Source: Mesorhizobium sp. SARCC-RB16n
GTDB lineage: Bacteria; Pseudomonadota; Alphaproteobacteria; Rhizobiales; Rhizobiaceae
Length of the DNA stretch: 64,000 bases
Reading direction: 5' to 3'
Assembly (NCBI RefSeq): GCF_008520305.1
Contig: NZ_ML703276.1
Coordinates: 32,814 to 96,813, forward strand
Positions 1 through 7,947 of this stretch are shown piece after piece (the first letter of the stretch is position 1; each line of letters starts with the position of its first letter). A program made the position numbers and the translations under genes. Below the pieces are notes generated by a model. The model had not been told where the DNA came from, searched no databases, and was given only the letters and a program-made list of their open reading frames with translations.

Positions 1-1205
1 CCTGGTGTGGCTACACCTGTCCGCAGACGGTCTGGGTCGACTTGTTTCTCGTGGTTGAGCGCGCGATCGAAGGCGATCGCAATGCCCGCATTAAACTCGA
101 TGCCGGACCATGGACGCTGCGCAAAATTCTTTTGTGTATGACCAAACATGCCGTGTGGCTGGTGATCGCGGTTGCCACGGGCGGCGCCTGGATCTTTTAC
201 TTTGCCGACGCGCCGAAATTGCTCGGTGAAATCATGGCCGGAACGGCGGCGTCCGCGGCTTATGTCACGATCGCCGTCCTGACCGGAACCACATACGTAT
301 TCGGCGGCCTGATGCGCGAGCAGGTGTGCACCTACATGTGCCCATGGCCGCGCATCCAGGCCGCCATGCTCGACGAGAATTCCCTGACCGTGACATACAA
401 TGACTGGCGCGGCGAACCACGTTCGCGCCATACCAAGAAGGCCGTGGCCTTTGGACAGCCTGTAGGCGATTGCGTCGATTGCAAGTCCTGCATGGCGGTC
501 TGCCCGATGGGTGTCGATATCCGGGATGGCCAGCAGCTGGCGTGTATCACCTGCGCGCTGTGCATCGACGCGTGCGATGGTGTCATGGCCAAGCTCGGCC
601 GCGCGCGCGGGTTGATCTCCTATGCAACGCTGGCGGACTACAATGCCAACATGGCGCTGGCCACCGCCAACGGCACTGGTGCCGTCAACCCGACGCTGAT
701 CAGGAACTCGAACACCAGCTTCGTCGACGGTGTTGCGCATTTCGATCTGCGGAAGATCCTGCGGTTGCGCACCTTCATCTACCTTGGCGCATGGTCGGCG
801 ATCGGGTTGGTGCTGGTCTATGGCCTGCTGACGCGTGAGCGGCTTGAGTTGAATGTGCTACACGACCGCAATCCGCAATTTGTAACGCTCTCCGACGGCT
901 CGATCCGAAACGGCTACACGGTCAAATTGCTCAACATGATTGCCGAGCCGAGGACGATCGTGCTCACAATGGAAGGGCTCGCCGGCGCGGACATGAGTGT
1001 CGCCGGGGTCGACCCGCCAGCGGGCCGTTCATTCGCCATTCCAGTGGAGCCCGACCGGCTCACAACGATCAAGGTTTTCGTCCGCCAACCGGCGGACCAA
1101 ATCAACAAACCGATGCAAAGTTTCACGTTTCGGATTGCGGATGAGACGAGCTCTGAGTCCGCCGAATACACCGCCAGATTCAATGCGCCGGAGATCGCCC
1201 GATGA
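1..1205 (+). CDS. fixG: FixG, cbb3 oxidase accessory ferredoxin-like membrane protein (5' end outside window)
   Basis: Membrane iron-sulfur protein of the fixGHIS operon, needed to assemble the high-affinity cbb3 terminal oxidase used by bacteroids. The frame is already open at base 3 (WCGYTCPQTVW), so the start lies upstream and about 400 codons remain. Visible are hydrophobic segments, CTYMCPWPR, and a bacterial ferredoxin-type pair of cysteine clusters (DCVDCKSCMAVCP and CITCALCIDAC) that would bind two 4Fe-4S clusters. The C-terminal part is a periplasmic-type Ig-like region. The stop overlaps the fixH start in an ATGA, implying translational coupling. Identity is secure; only the start is missing. 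Confidence 0.95.
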   Translation, partial: WCGYTCPQTVWVDLFLVVERAIEGDRNARIKLDAGPWTLRKILLCMTKHAVWLVIAVATGGAWIFYFADAPKLLGEIMAGTAASAAYVTIAVLTGTTYVFGGLMREQVCTYMCPWPRIQAAMLDENSLTVTYNDWRGEPRSRHTKKAVAFGQPVGDCVDCKSCMAVCPMGVDIRDGQQLACITCALCIDACDGVMAKLGRARGLISYATLADYNANMALATANGTGAVNPTLIRNSNTSFVDGVAHFDLRKILRLRTFIYLGAWSAIGLVLVYGLLTRERLELNVLHDRNPQFVTLSDGSIRNGYTVKLLNMIAEPRTIVLTMEGLAGADMSVAGVDPPAGRSFAIPVEPDRLTTIKVFVRQPADQINKPMQSFTFRIADETSSESAEYTARFNAPEIAR

Positions 1206-1711
1206 CCGCCAAAATGCACAGAGCAGGCGAATTCACTGGCAAGCACATGCTGCTGACAATTCTCGGTTTCTTTGGCGTCGTGATCGGCGTCAATGTGACC
1301 ATGGCAACACTCGCCACCACGAGTTGGACTGGCCTGGTGGTGGAGAACACATACGTGGCTAGCCAGCAGTTCAACAAAAAGGCCAGGCAAGGGCGGGCAC
1401 AAGCGGCACTTGGCTGGGATGGCAGGTTGATCATTGCCTCCGGCGAGGTTCGCTACAGCCTTGTTGACGCGAAGGGCAAGCTGGTTCCGCTGCACGGCGT
1501 GCGCGTCCTATTTCGGCACCCGTCCTATGACGCGCAGGATAAAGCCGTGACACTTACAGCCGCTTCAGATCCCGACAGCGCCGGGGAATTTGCCGCGCGT
1601 CATACGCCGAAGGATGGCGTCTGGATCGTCGAGATCGATGCCGATGCAGGCCTGGCTTTGCCATTTCGTGATGTCCGCCGCATCATGATCTCGAAGGGAG
1701 CGCTGCAATGA
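1202..1711 (+). CDS. fixH: FixH, cbb3 oxidase assembly membrane protein
   Basis: FixH is a 169-aa, single-span inner-membrane protein of the fixGHIS operon. It is thought to act with the FixI copper pump in cbb3 oxidase maturation. The N-terminus carries one hydrophobic helix (about residues 15-40) followed by a periplasmic domain, as in the family. It overlaps fixG (ATGA at 1202) and fixI (ATGA at 1708), so the genes are translationally coupled. Assignment rests on position, length and topology more than on a catalytic motif, but the operon leaves little doubt. Confidence 0.93.
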   Translation: MTAKMHRAGEFTGKHMLLTILGFFGVVIGVNVTMATLATTSWTGLVVENTYVASQQFNKKARQGRAQAALGWDGRLIIASGEVRYSLVDAKGKLVPLHGVRVLFRHPSYDAQDKAVTLTAASDPDSAGEFAARHTPKDGVWIVEIDADAGLALPFRDVRRIMISKGALQ

Positions 1712-3999
1712 GCTGCTGCGCGCCAGGCGCCGAAATGGCATTGGATGTCGTCGACACAGCGTCGGCCCTGCCCTCAAGCGCCGAGATCAAACTGGCCAGC
1801 CGCAGTCTGGGTGGCGACACGAACCAGACCGATCTGTCGTTGCCCACAATTCATTGCGCGGCCTGCATGCACGCCATTGAGACAGCCCTGAAGAAGCTGG
1901 AGGGCATCGAAAGCGCTCGCGTAAATCTATCCACCAAACGCGTGTCGGTGCGCTGGCATGGCGACCAGGTGCCACCGATTTTCGCCACACTCGGGCAGCT
2001 TGGCTATCAGGCGCATCTGTTCGACCCGGAGATCGCGAACGGGGACAAGACTTTGTCGGAGCTGATCCGGGCGGTTGCCATTTCCGGGTTTGCCGCCGGC
2101 AACATCATGCTGCTGTCGGTTTCGGTCTGGTCGGGGGCGGAAGGCGCTACCCGCGACCTGTTCCATTGGGTTTCGGCTCTGATTGCCATCCCTGCCCTTG
2201 CTTTCGCCGGCGGCATCTATTTCCGTTCGGCGTGGAATGCTCTTCGCCATGGGCGGATGAACATGGAGGTGCCGATCACTGTCGGGATTTCACTGGCCTA
2301 TGCCATGAGCCTCTACGAAACGATCACCCATGGTGAGCATGCCTATTTCGACGCGTCAGTGTCGCTGCTCTTTTTCCTTTTGATCGGCCGCACGCTGGAC
2401 CACGTGATGCGCGAACGGGCACGCACCGCCGTGAGTGGCCTTTCGCGGCTGGCCGGGCGCGGCGCCATCGTCCTGCGCACTGGCAGGGTACGAGAATACC
2501 TGCCGGTCGGGCAGATCGAGCCGGGCATGGACCTGGTGATTGCCGCTGGAGAGCGCGTGCCCGTCGATGGTGATATCCTTAACGGCAGCTCTGATATCGA
2601 TTGCTCACTCGTTTCAGGCGAAAGCACGCCTCGTCCTGTTGGCCCAGGATCGGATATCCAGGCCGGCACGCTCAATCTCACCGGTCCGTTCACCATGCGA
2701 GCGACGGCGGCCGCAAAGGATTCATTCCTTATGGAAATGGTTCGGCTGATGGAAGCCGCCGAGGGCGGACGTTCACAGTACCGCAGGATTGCCGACCGCG
2801 TCTCTGCCCTCTACGCCCCGATGGTGCATCTGGCCGCACTCATGACCTTCCTTGGATGGATGATCGCATCGGGTGACTGGCATGTGGCGGGGACGATCGC
2901 GATCGCCGTTCTCATCATTACATGCCCATGCGCGCTCGGCCTTGCCGTGCCGATCGTGCAGGTGGTCGCGGCGCGACGTTTGTTCGATGCCGGCGTGATG
3001 GTCAAGGATGGTTCTGCCATGGAACGGCTGGCGGCCATCGACACAGCCGTGTTCGACAAGACCGGAACACTCACCTTTGGGAGGCCGCGGCTTGTCAACG
3101 CGCCATCGATCGATCCGGCCCTGCTGGCAATCGCCGCCGACATGGCCACGCATTCTCGCCATCCGTACGCTAAGGCGATCAGCATTTTCTCAGGCTCTTC
3201 CAGCCAACCGGGACTGGCTTCGATCAGCGAGCATCCGGGCTTCGGCATCGAGGCCACCATGGAGGGGAACATTTGGCGCCTGGGCCGGCGGGAATGGGCC
3301 AAATCGGAGGCTCAGAGCGTTGGGCAAGGTAAGTATGGCAGCAACGGCGGGACGGTGCTTTCGCGGAACAGGATGATCGTCGCCTCCTTTGATTTTCAGG
3401 ACGCCGCGCGGGCTGACGCCGGAGCAGCAGTGAAGCAATTGCAGGACGCTAACGTCTCGATCGAGATGCTGTCGGGTGATACCGCCCAGGCTTGTCGCGA
3501 ATTGGCCAAATCCTTGCGAATAGGCAACTTCGTGCCATCGCTTCTTCCGTCCGGCAAAGTTGACCGCATCGAGGCGCTGACCAGGGCCGGCCACAAGGTC
3601 TTGATGGTAGGGGACGGGCTCAATGACACGCCTGCGCTGGGCGCCGCGCACGTCTCTATGGCTCCCGCCAGCGCGGCTGACGTTGGGCGCAATGCCGCCG
3701 ATTTTGTTTTCCTGCGCGAAAGCCTTCTGGCAGTTCCTTTCGCGTTGGACATCTCACGACAGGCGGGCCGACTGATCCGTCAGAACGTGGCGATTGCAAT
3801 TCTCTACAATGTCTTTGCCGTGCCGATCGCCATATCAGGGCATGTGACGCCGCTAACCGCTGCGATCGCGATGTCCGCCTCCTCCCTGATCGTGGTCACA
3901 AACGCCATGCGGCTGCAGGCCTTCAAAAAGCGTGCGGTGCCTGGAAACGGTCTGCCCGAAAGGCGGGCATGCCTTGACATACGGGATCAGTCGAGATGA
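1708..3999 (+). CDS. fixI: FixI, P1B-type copper-transporting ATPase
   Basis: A 763-aa heavy-metal P-type ATPase that supplies copper for cbb3 oxidase assembly in the inner membrane. The N-terminal metal-binding domain has HCAAC (about residue 49). The transmembrane CPC motif (TCPCALGL) is near residue 405, the phosphorylation motif DKTGTLT near 449, an HP motif (SRHPYAKA) near 484, and the hinge motif GDGLNDTPAL near 634. All hallmark residues are present, so the pump looks functional. It overlaps fixH upstream and fixS downstream by four bases each. Confidence 0.96.
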   Translation: MSCCAPGAEMALDVVDTASALPSSAEIKLASRSLGGDTNQTDLSLPTIHCAACMHAIETALKKLEGIESARVNLSTKRVSVRWHGDQVPPIFATLGQLGYQAHLFDPEIANGDKTLSELIRAVAISGFAAGNIMLLSVSVWSGAEGATRDLFHWVSALIAIPALAFAGGIYFRSAWNALRHGRMNMEVPITVGISLAYAMSLYETITHGEHAYFDASVSLLFFLLIGRTLDHVMRERARTAVSGLSRLAGRGAIVLRTGRVREYLPVGQIEPGMDLVIAAGERVPVDGDILNGSSDIDCSLVSGESTPRPVGPGSDIQAGTLNLTGPFTMRATAAAKDSFLMEMVRLMEAAEGGRSQYRRIADRVSALYAPMVHLAALMTFLGWMIASGDWHVAGTIAIAVLIITCPCALGLAVPIVQVVAARRLFDAGVMVKDGSAMERLAAIDTAVFDKTGTLTFGRPRLVNAPSIDPALLAIAADMATHSRHPYAKAISIFSGSSSQPGLASISEHPGFGIEATMEGNIWRLGRREWAKSEAQSVGQGKYGSNGGTVLSRNRMIVASFDFQDAARADAGAAVKQLQDANVSIEMLSGDTAQACRELAKSLRIGNFVPSLLPSGKVDRIEALTRAGHKVLMVGDGLNDTPALGAAHVSMAPASAADVGRNAADFVFLRESLLAVPFALDISRQAGRLIRQNVAIAILYNVFAVPIAISGHVTPLTAAIAMSASSLIVVTNAMRLQAFKKRAVPGNGLPERRACLDIRDQSR

Positions 4000-4178
4000 C
4001 GACCCTTGTCTATCTCATACCGGTTGCGCTCTTTCTGGGTGCGCTTGGACTGGCCGGTTTCCTGTGGGCTGTGCGTAGCGGCCAATACGAGGATCTCGAC
4101 GGTGCGGCAGAGCGCATCCTTATCGATCGGGACGACGAGCCGGACGGTTTGACTCGGCGCGCGAATATGTGGAACTGA
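3996..4178 (+). CDS. fixS: FixS, small cbb3 oxidase maturation protein
   Basis: A 60-aa protein with one N-terminal membrane span (about residues 4-26) and the short charged tail typical of FixS/CcoS, which is required for cofactor insertion into cbb3 oxidase. It starts within the fixI stop (ATGA) and ends the fixGHIS operon. The next gene, acdS, is convergent. Confidence 0.92.
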   Translation: MTTLVYLIPVALFLGALGLAGFLWAVRSGQYEDLDGAAERILIDRDDEPDGLTRRANMWN

Positions 4179-4179
4179 A

Positions 4180-4234
4180 TTCCAGTCGCTGATCGCGGCG
4201 AGACAGAGGAACGAGCTCTCTTGCCCGACTGGAA
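4180..4234. terminator. Inverted repeat between convergent fixS and acdS
   Basis: TTCCAGTCG (4180-4188) is matched by CGACTGGAA (4226-4234) with a 37-nt loop, in the 110 bp between two convergent genes. A bidirectional terminator role is inferred from position only. There is no flanking T-run, so it is not a classic intrinsic terminator. Confidence 0.35.
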
Positions 4235-4288
4235 ATTGGAATTCCCCCGATGGCGCCAACCTTACACGGCGGGCGATACCCGCAAACC

Positions 4289-5302
4289 TCAGCCGTTGCG
4301 AAACGTATAGCTGTAGCCGTTGATCGCCGGCACTCCGCCGAGATGCACGTAGAGGACGTTCGATCCTTCTGGAAAGAAGCCTTTCTGGACAAGGTCGATC
4401 ATGCCTTGCATCGATTTGCCCTCATAGACGGGATCGGTAATCATACCCTCAAGCCTGGCGCACAGACGGATGGCTTCCTTTGTTTCCTGCGATGGGATGC
4501 CATAACACGGGTATGCGTACGCCTTGAGCAGCACCACATCGTCCTTGGTTAAATCGGTGCCAAGGCCCACGAGCTTTGCGGTGTTTTTGGCGATGTCTAG
4601 CACTTGCGCGCTGGCCTGCTCGGGGGTCGCGGAGGCATCGATGCCGACCACATTGCGCTGTCGTCCGTCTTGGGCGAAGCCGACGATCATGCCGGCCTGC
4701 GTCGAGCCCGTGACCGTGCATACGATGATATAGTCGAAGGCAAATCCAAGCTGCTTCTCTTGCGCGCGCACCTCCTGGGCGAACTGAACGTAGCCGAGTC
4801 CGCCATATTTGTGGACGGAGGCCCCGGCCGGTATTGCGTAGGGTCTGCCGCCCCTTGCCTTTACGTCGTCGAGCGCCTCTTCCCAACTGCGGCGGATGCC
4901 GATGTCAAAGCCTTGGTCGACCAGGCGCACCTCTGCTGCCATGATACGACTCAAGAGAATGTTGCCGACGCGGTAGTAGACGGCATCCTCATGAGGCACC
5001 CAGCTCTCCTGTACCAGGAGGCATTTCATGCCGATCTTGGCGGCGACCGCAGCGACCATGCGTGTGTGGTTTGACTGCACGCCGCCGATCGAGACAAGTG
5101 TGTCGGCAGTTGACGCGATCGCGTCAGGGATGATGTATTCGAGCTTGCGGAGCTTGTTTCCGCCGAATGCAAGACCGGAGTTGCAGTCCTCGCGTTTGGC
5201 GTAGATGTCCACCTTTCCTCCCAGATGTTGGCTGAGACGCTCGAGCTTCTCGATGGGTGTCGGGCCAAAGGTGAGCGGGTAGCGTTCGAATTTTTCCAGC
5301 AT
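4289..5302 (-). CDS. acdS: 1-aminocyclopropane-1-carboxylate deaminase
   Basis: Cytoplasmic PLP enzyme (337 aa) cleaving the ethylene precursor ACC to alpha-ketobutyrate and ammonia; in legume symbionts this lowers plant ethylene. The PLP lysine is Lys50 in [10 protein letters not shown]. Glu294 (DPVYEGKS) and Leu321 (VHLGGVPA) match the two residues that separate true ACC deaminases (E295/L322 in Pseudomonas numbering) from D-cysteine desulfhydrases. In Mesorhizobium acdS is known to be NifA-controlled, but no convincing -24/-12 site is visible in the 98 bp upstream. It may be cotranscribed with the exoX-like/fdxB genes ahead of it. Confidence 0.95.
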   Translation of the reverse strand: MLEKFERYPLTFGPTPIEKLERLSQHLGGKVDIYAKREDCNSGLAFGGNKLRKLEYIIPDAIASTADTLVSIGGVQSNHTRMVAAVAAKIGMKCLLVQESWVPHEDAVYYRVGNILLSRIMAAEVRLVDQGFDIGIRRSWEEALDDVKARGGRPYAIPAGASVHKYGGLGYVQFAQEVRAQEKQLGFAFDYIIVCTVTGSTQAGMIVGFAQDGRQRNVVGIDASATPEQASAQVLDIAKNTAKLVGLGTDLTKDDVVLLKAYAYPCYGIPSQETKEAIRLCARLEGMITDPVYEGKSMQGMIDLVQKGFFPEGSNVLYVHLGGVPAINGYSYTFRNG

Positions 5303-5400
5303 GTTCTCTCCGAGGGCCCGGGTTGAGCTATAGGGTGCTAAAGGGTCGTGTGCGGCCTGGGGTCAGCTGCCCGCTTGTGGGTACCGCGAAGTCCGAGGGT

Positions 5401-5661
5401 TCACTTATCGTCCTCACGACAGGGTGGCGACTGGCGCCGGCTTACCTTGCCGCCATCGGAATGCTTTGCCTTTTGGGTAGCTCTCTGGCCTGACCACCAG
5501 ATAAGAAAGAGCACGCTTGCGAAATAACCTACCTGGGCAATCAGCGAAGATGCGAACGTCTTGACGATTATCGTGCGGATGGAATCCGAGAGGAGGTAGA
5601 AAATCAAAGCGTTGATGGACAGGACCACCGCAAGGGCGATGCAAAACATTCTGAGGGGCAC
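5401..5661 (-). CDS. ExoX-like small membrane protein (exopolysaccharide production repressor family)
   Basis: An 86-aa protein if started at the GTG at 5661, which has an AGGAG seven bases upstream; an ATG at 5691 without a good ribosome site is the alternative. It has two membrane helices, the second with the pattern AQVGYFASVLFLIWW, and a basic hydrophilic tail. This matches the small inner-membrane ExoX/PsiA-type proteins that down-regulate exopolysaccharide synthesis. A second copy with the same core lies at 49794-50045 in the nod region. Family assignment is from the helix-2 pattern and topology. It lies between fdxB and acdS on the same strand. Confidence 0.6.
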   Translation of the reverse strand: MPLRMFCIALAVVLSINALIFYLLSDSIRTIIVKTFASSLIAQVGYFASVLFLIWWSGQRATQKAKHSDGGKVSRRQSPPCREDDK

Positions 5662-5678
5662 CGACGTTCTCCTGTGTG

Positions 5679-6002
5679 TCAGGCAGACCATGCTTCGGCG
5701 TTATCAGCCGCAAGATGGGTCTGGCAGTTCTTCGGACAGACGCGGGCGCAGGCTCCGCAGCCGATGCAGCGGCCGGCGTGGTCGACGACCATGATCATGC
5801 GATTGAGCTCGCCGTCGAAGTCATCCTCATCATCACAAACGCCGAGGATTTCACCCGCGTCATCGACGCCGTAGAGATGCATGACCTCGCGCGAGCAGAC
5901 CTTGAAGCAGCGGCCGCAACCGATGCAGGTCCTGCCATCGATAAAGGTCAGATAGTCGGGCATCCATTTGGAGCCATCGCGGGTAAAGGACGGGCTGGTC
6001 AT
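5679..6002 (-). CDS. fdxB: Ferredoxin III, nif-specific (FdxB)
   Basis: A 107-aa 2[4Fe-4S] ferredoxin, a likely electron donor for nitrogenase or cofactor assembly. Two cluster motifs are clear, CIGCGRCFKVC and CIGCGACARVC, with the CPKNC extension, separated by the acidic insert typical of FdxB. The ATG at 6002 overlaps the DUF683 stop (ATGA), which fixes the start over a slightly longer upstream option. The DUF683-fdxB pair is a standard nif-cluster arrangement. Confidence 0.92.
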   Translation of the reverse strand: MTSPSFTRDGSKWMPDYLTFIDGRTCIGCGRCFKVCSREVMHLYGVDDAGEILGVCDDEDDFDGELNRMIMVVDHAGRCIGCGACARVCPKNCQTHLAADNAEAWSA

Positions 6003-6208
6003 CGTGAATCCTCCCACGCTGCGAGTTCTCTCTTTGCAGCGTCCAACTCGGCAAAAACGTCGAACGTTTTCCCGGCGACGGTCTTTATCTTGATCTTGCG
6101 GCAGGCGACCGGGAGGTGCTCGGCAACGTCGTGCAAGTCCATCTTCGCGGCTCCCGCGCGCGACTGCAGCTTGCGGACTTTCAGTTGCAGTTTCTCAAGG
6201 TCCGACAT
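5999..6208 (-). CDS. NifX-associated small protein, DUF683 (CCE_0567-type)
   Basis: A 69-aa, mostly helical protein of the DUF683 family found next to nifX/fdxB in diazotrophs; its exact role is not established. The start at 6208 (MSDLEKL) is set by an AGGAAGG ribosome site just upstream, rather than a longer frame beginning at 6304. It contains a coiled-coil-like N-terminus (LQLKVRKLQSRAGAAKMDLHD) typical of the family. It is translationally coupled to fdxB. Confidence 0.85.
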   Translation of the reverse strand: MSDLEKLQLKVRKLQSRAGAAKMDLHDVAEHLPVACRKIKIKTVAGKTFDVFAELDAAKRELAAWEDSR

Positions 6209-6323
6209 GAATTCCTTCCTCCGAACCGATCGCACGACCCGCTCTGTTTGCCAGCTCTTCGGCTGGCTCCAGCCGAACCGTTTGGCCAGGCTCAATCTCT
6301 CCATGCGGCAACAGCTTCGATCT

Positions 6324-7196
6324 TCAAGCCGCCGCGAACAGCGGCAATCGCGGCTTCTCGATCATCCACCCGATCACGCCGCCGAAAATCCGCTCACGCA
6401 GCCGAGGGCGGCTCCAAGCGCCCATGACGACCATGTCGGCGGCCGTGTCGATCGCGTGCTGCACGAGGATTGTGGTCACCGATTGCGCGACGCTCGGCAG
6501 CCGGTCGACAACCACCCGAATACCGTGCCTAGCGAGGTAGGCCACGATGTCGATCCCCGGCCCAGGGCCATTTCCGTTGCCGATTGCCTCTGGATCGACC
6601 AGAGTGACACGAACTTGGTCGGCACCGGACAGCAGATGCAGTGCTCCCCGAATGGCACGCGACGTCTCGACTCGCGTATCCCAGCCGACCAGGATGCGCT
6701 GCGGCCGCAGAGAGGCCTTGGCGCCGCGCGGAACAACAAGCACCGGCTTCCCCGATTCGAACAGGCAGCCGTTAATAGCAGCTGGTCCGAGATCATCGTC
6801 GTTGAGGAGTGAGGGGCCAATGACTACAAGGTCTGCACAGAGCGCCCGCTGCCGCACTGCGTCACCGACACAGGCCTGGTCGCAATAGTCGGTGTAAACG
6901 TCAGAGGGAATCCCCATGGCCTCCAACAAGGTATGGATTTCCCTGGACCGTTTTACCAATCTGTCGATTTCTCGGGAAAACGTCTGAATTTCGCTAAGCT
7001 GGGTTTCCAGTCTGAATGCAGCTTGTATGCGCTCAGGCCATAGGGCGGGACCTGCGCCGAACGGCCGACGCCCGGTAAATTTGATGATCAGTACGGACAG
7101 ACGTGCACCAACCTCGGCGCACAGATCGGCAGCGGTTCTGACGTCCTGATCGGAGTGTTCCATTTCCGTTACGCACAATGCGGTTTTAAAAGTCAT
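6324..7196 (-). CDS. Universal stress protein family (tandem UspA-like domains)
   Basis: A 290-aa cytoplasmic protein with two Usp-like halves. The first ends near LVVIGPSL...KPVLVVPRG. The second (RILVGWDTRVETSRAIRGAL...DMVVMGAWSRPRLRERIFGG) has the Gly-x2-Gly-x9-Gly-type nucleotide-binding ending. The start at 7196 (MTFKTALC) follows a hydrophilic upstream frame that looks non-coding. It sits, unusually, between the DUF269 gene and DUF683-fdxB in the nif cluster, on the same strand. Usp proteins are often induced under microaerobic conditions; control here is unknown. Confidence 0.8.
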   Translation of the reverse strand: MTFKTALCVTEMEHSDQDVRTAADLCAEVGARLSVLIIKFTGRRPFGAGPALWPERIQAAFRLETQLSEIQTFSREIDRLVKRSREIHTLLEAMGIPSDVYTDYCDQACVGDAVRQRALCADLVVIGPSLLNDDDLGPAAINGCLFESGKPVLVVPRGAKASLRPQRILVGWDTRVETSRAIRGALHLLSGADQVRVTLVDPEAIGNGNGPGPGIDIVAYLARHGIRVVVDRLPSVAQSVTTILVQHAIDTAADMVVMGAWSRPRLRERIFGGVIGWMIEKPRLPLFAAA

Positions 7197-7453
7197 CTGA
7201 CTGCTACTCGGAGTGTCGTTGTATTTGCACATGCATTCGAAGCCGCACCATTTACCCGCAGCCAAGGGGGACGATGGGCAAGGGCGCGGCATTCGTCGTA
7301 TTGTCCGCCGCCCTTCTCCCCGAGGGAGTAGCCGGCCAGTTCGTGGCACCGCTTGGGCTGGCCTAAATGGCGCAGCTACCGCACCTCGCGGTTCCGGGAC
7401 GACAGCAGCTGCCGAGGTTCTTCTGCACTCATCAAGGCTCTGAGAGTGAGGCA

Positions 7454-7930
7454 TCAAGCCCGCGCCGCGTCGGGATAGATTTCGATGGCCGCGAGCGCAT
7501 CGTCGACCAGTCTCGTGCCGGCCTCAGCAAGCTGCCGAAAACTCTCGAACCCGAAGCGGTGGACGTCGCGAAGCGTCTTCGACAGGACCACCAATCGCCC
7601 AGCGGTGAGAAGCACGCGTCCAAAGCCCTCATGGCTGATATTCATCATGGGCGATGCCATCAGGCCGGCGCGTTCCTCGATCGCAAGCCCAACTGCGGCG
7701 TAATAGACATCGAGCCTCCACAGCACGTCCGGATCAGGATCGCCGATGATCGGGATTTCACGACGCTGTTCTTTGGTGACAATGAAGTCGGCCAGCAGCT
7801 CTGGGGCCGGTTTGCCTTCCCATGAGCCGTAGGAGTCCTGCGCGCGAAGCAGCCGGACGAGACACTTGACGAAAGAGGTGGCAAGCGCCGCCTGGTCTTC
7901 TTTGACAGCGGGGATGACCGCATCAGCCAT
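7454..7930 (-). CDS. NifX-associated nitrogen fixation protein, DUF269
   Basis: A 158-aa protein of the DUF269 family, almost always encoded just downstream of nifX. It is implicated in FeMo-cofactor handling, without a defined reaction. The start at 7930 has an AGGAG site seven bases upstream. The family core is recognisable ([45 protein letters not shown]). It lies 17 bp after the nifNX stop and is surely in the same operon. Confidence 0.9.
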   Translation of the reverse strand: MADAVIPAVKEDQAALATSFVKCLVRLLRAQDSYGSWEGKPAPELLADFIVTKEQRREIPIIGDPDPDVLWRLDVYYAAVGLAIEERAGLMASPMMNISHEGFGRVLLTAGRLVVLSKTLRDVHRFGFESFRQLAEAGTRLVDDALAAIEIYPDAARA

Positions 7931-7947
7931 TGTCGGTTCTCCTCATT

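Noticed and set aside
5303-5400. NifA/sigma-54 promoter directly before acdS
   Set aside because: acdS is NifA-regulated in mesorhizobia, but no GG-N10-GC element or TGT-N10-ACA box was found in this spacer.
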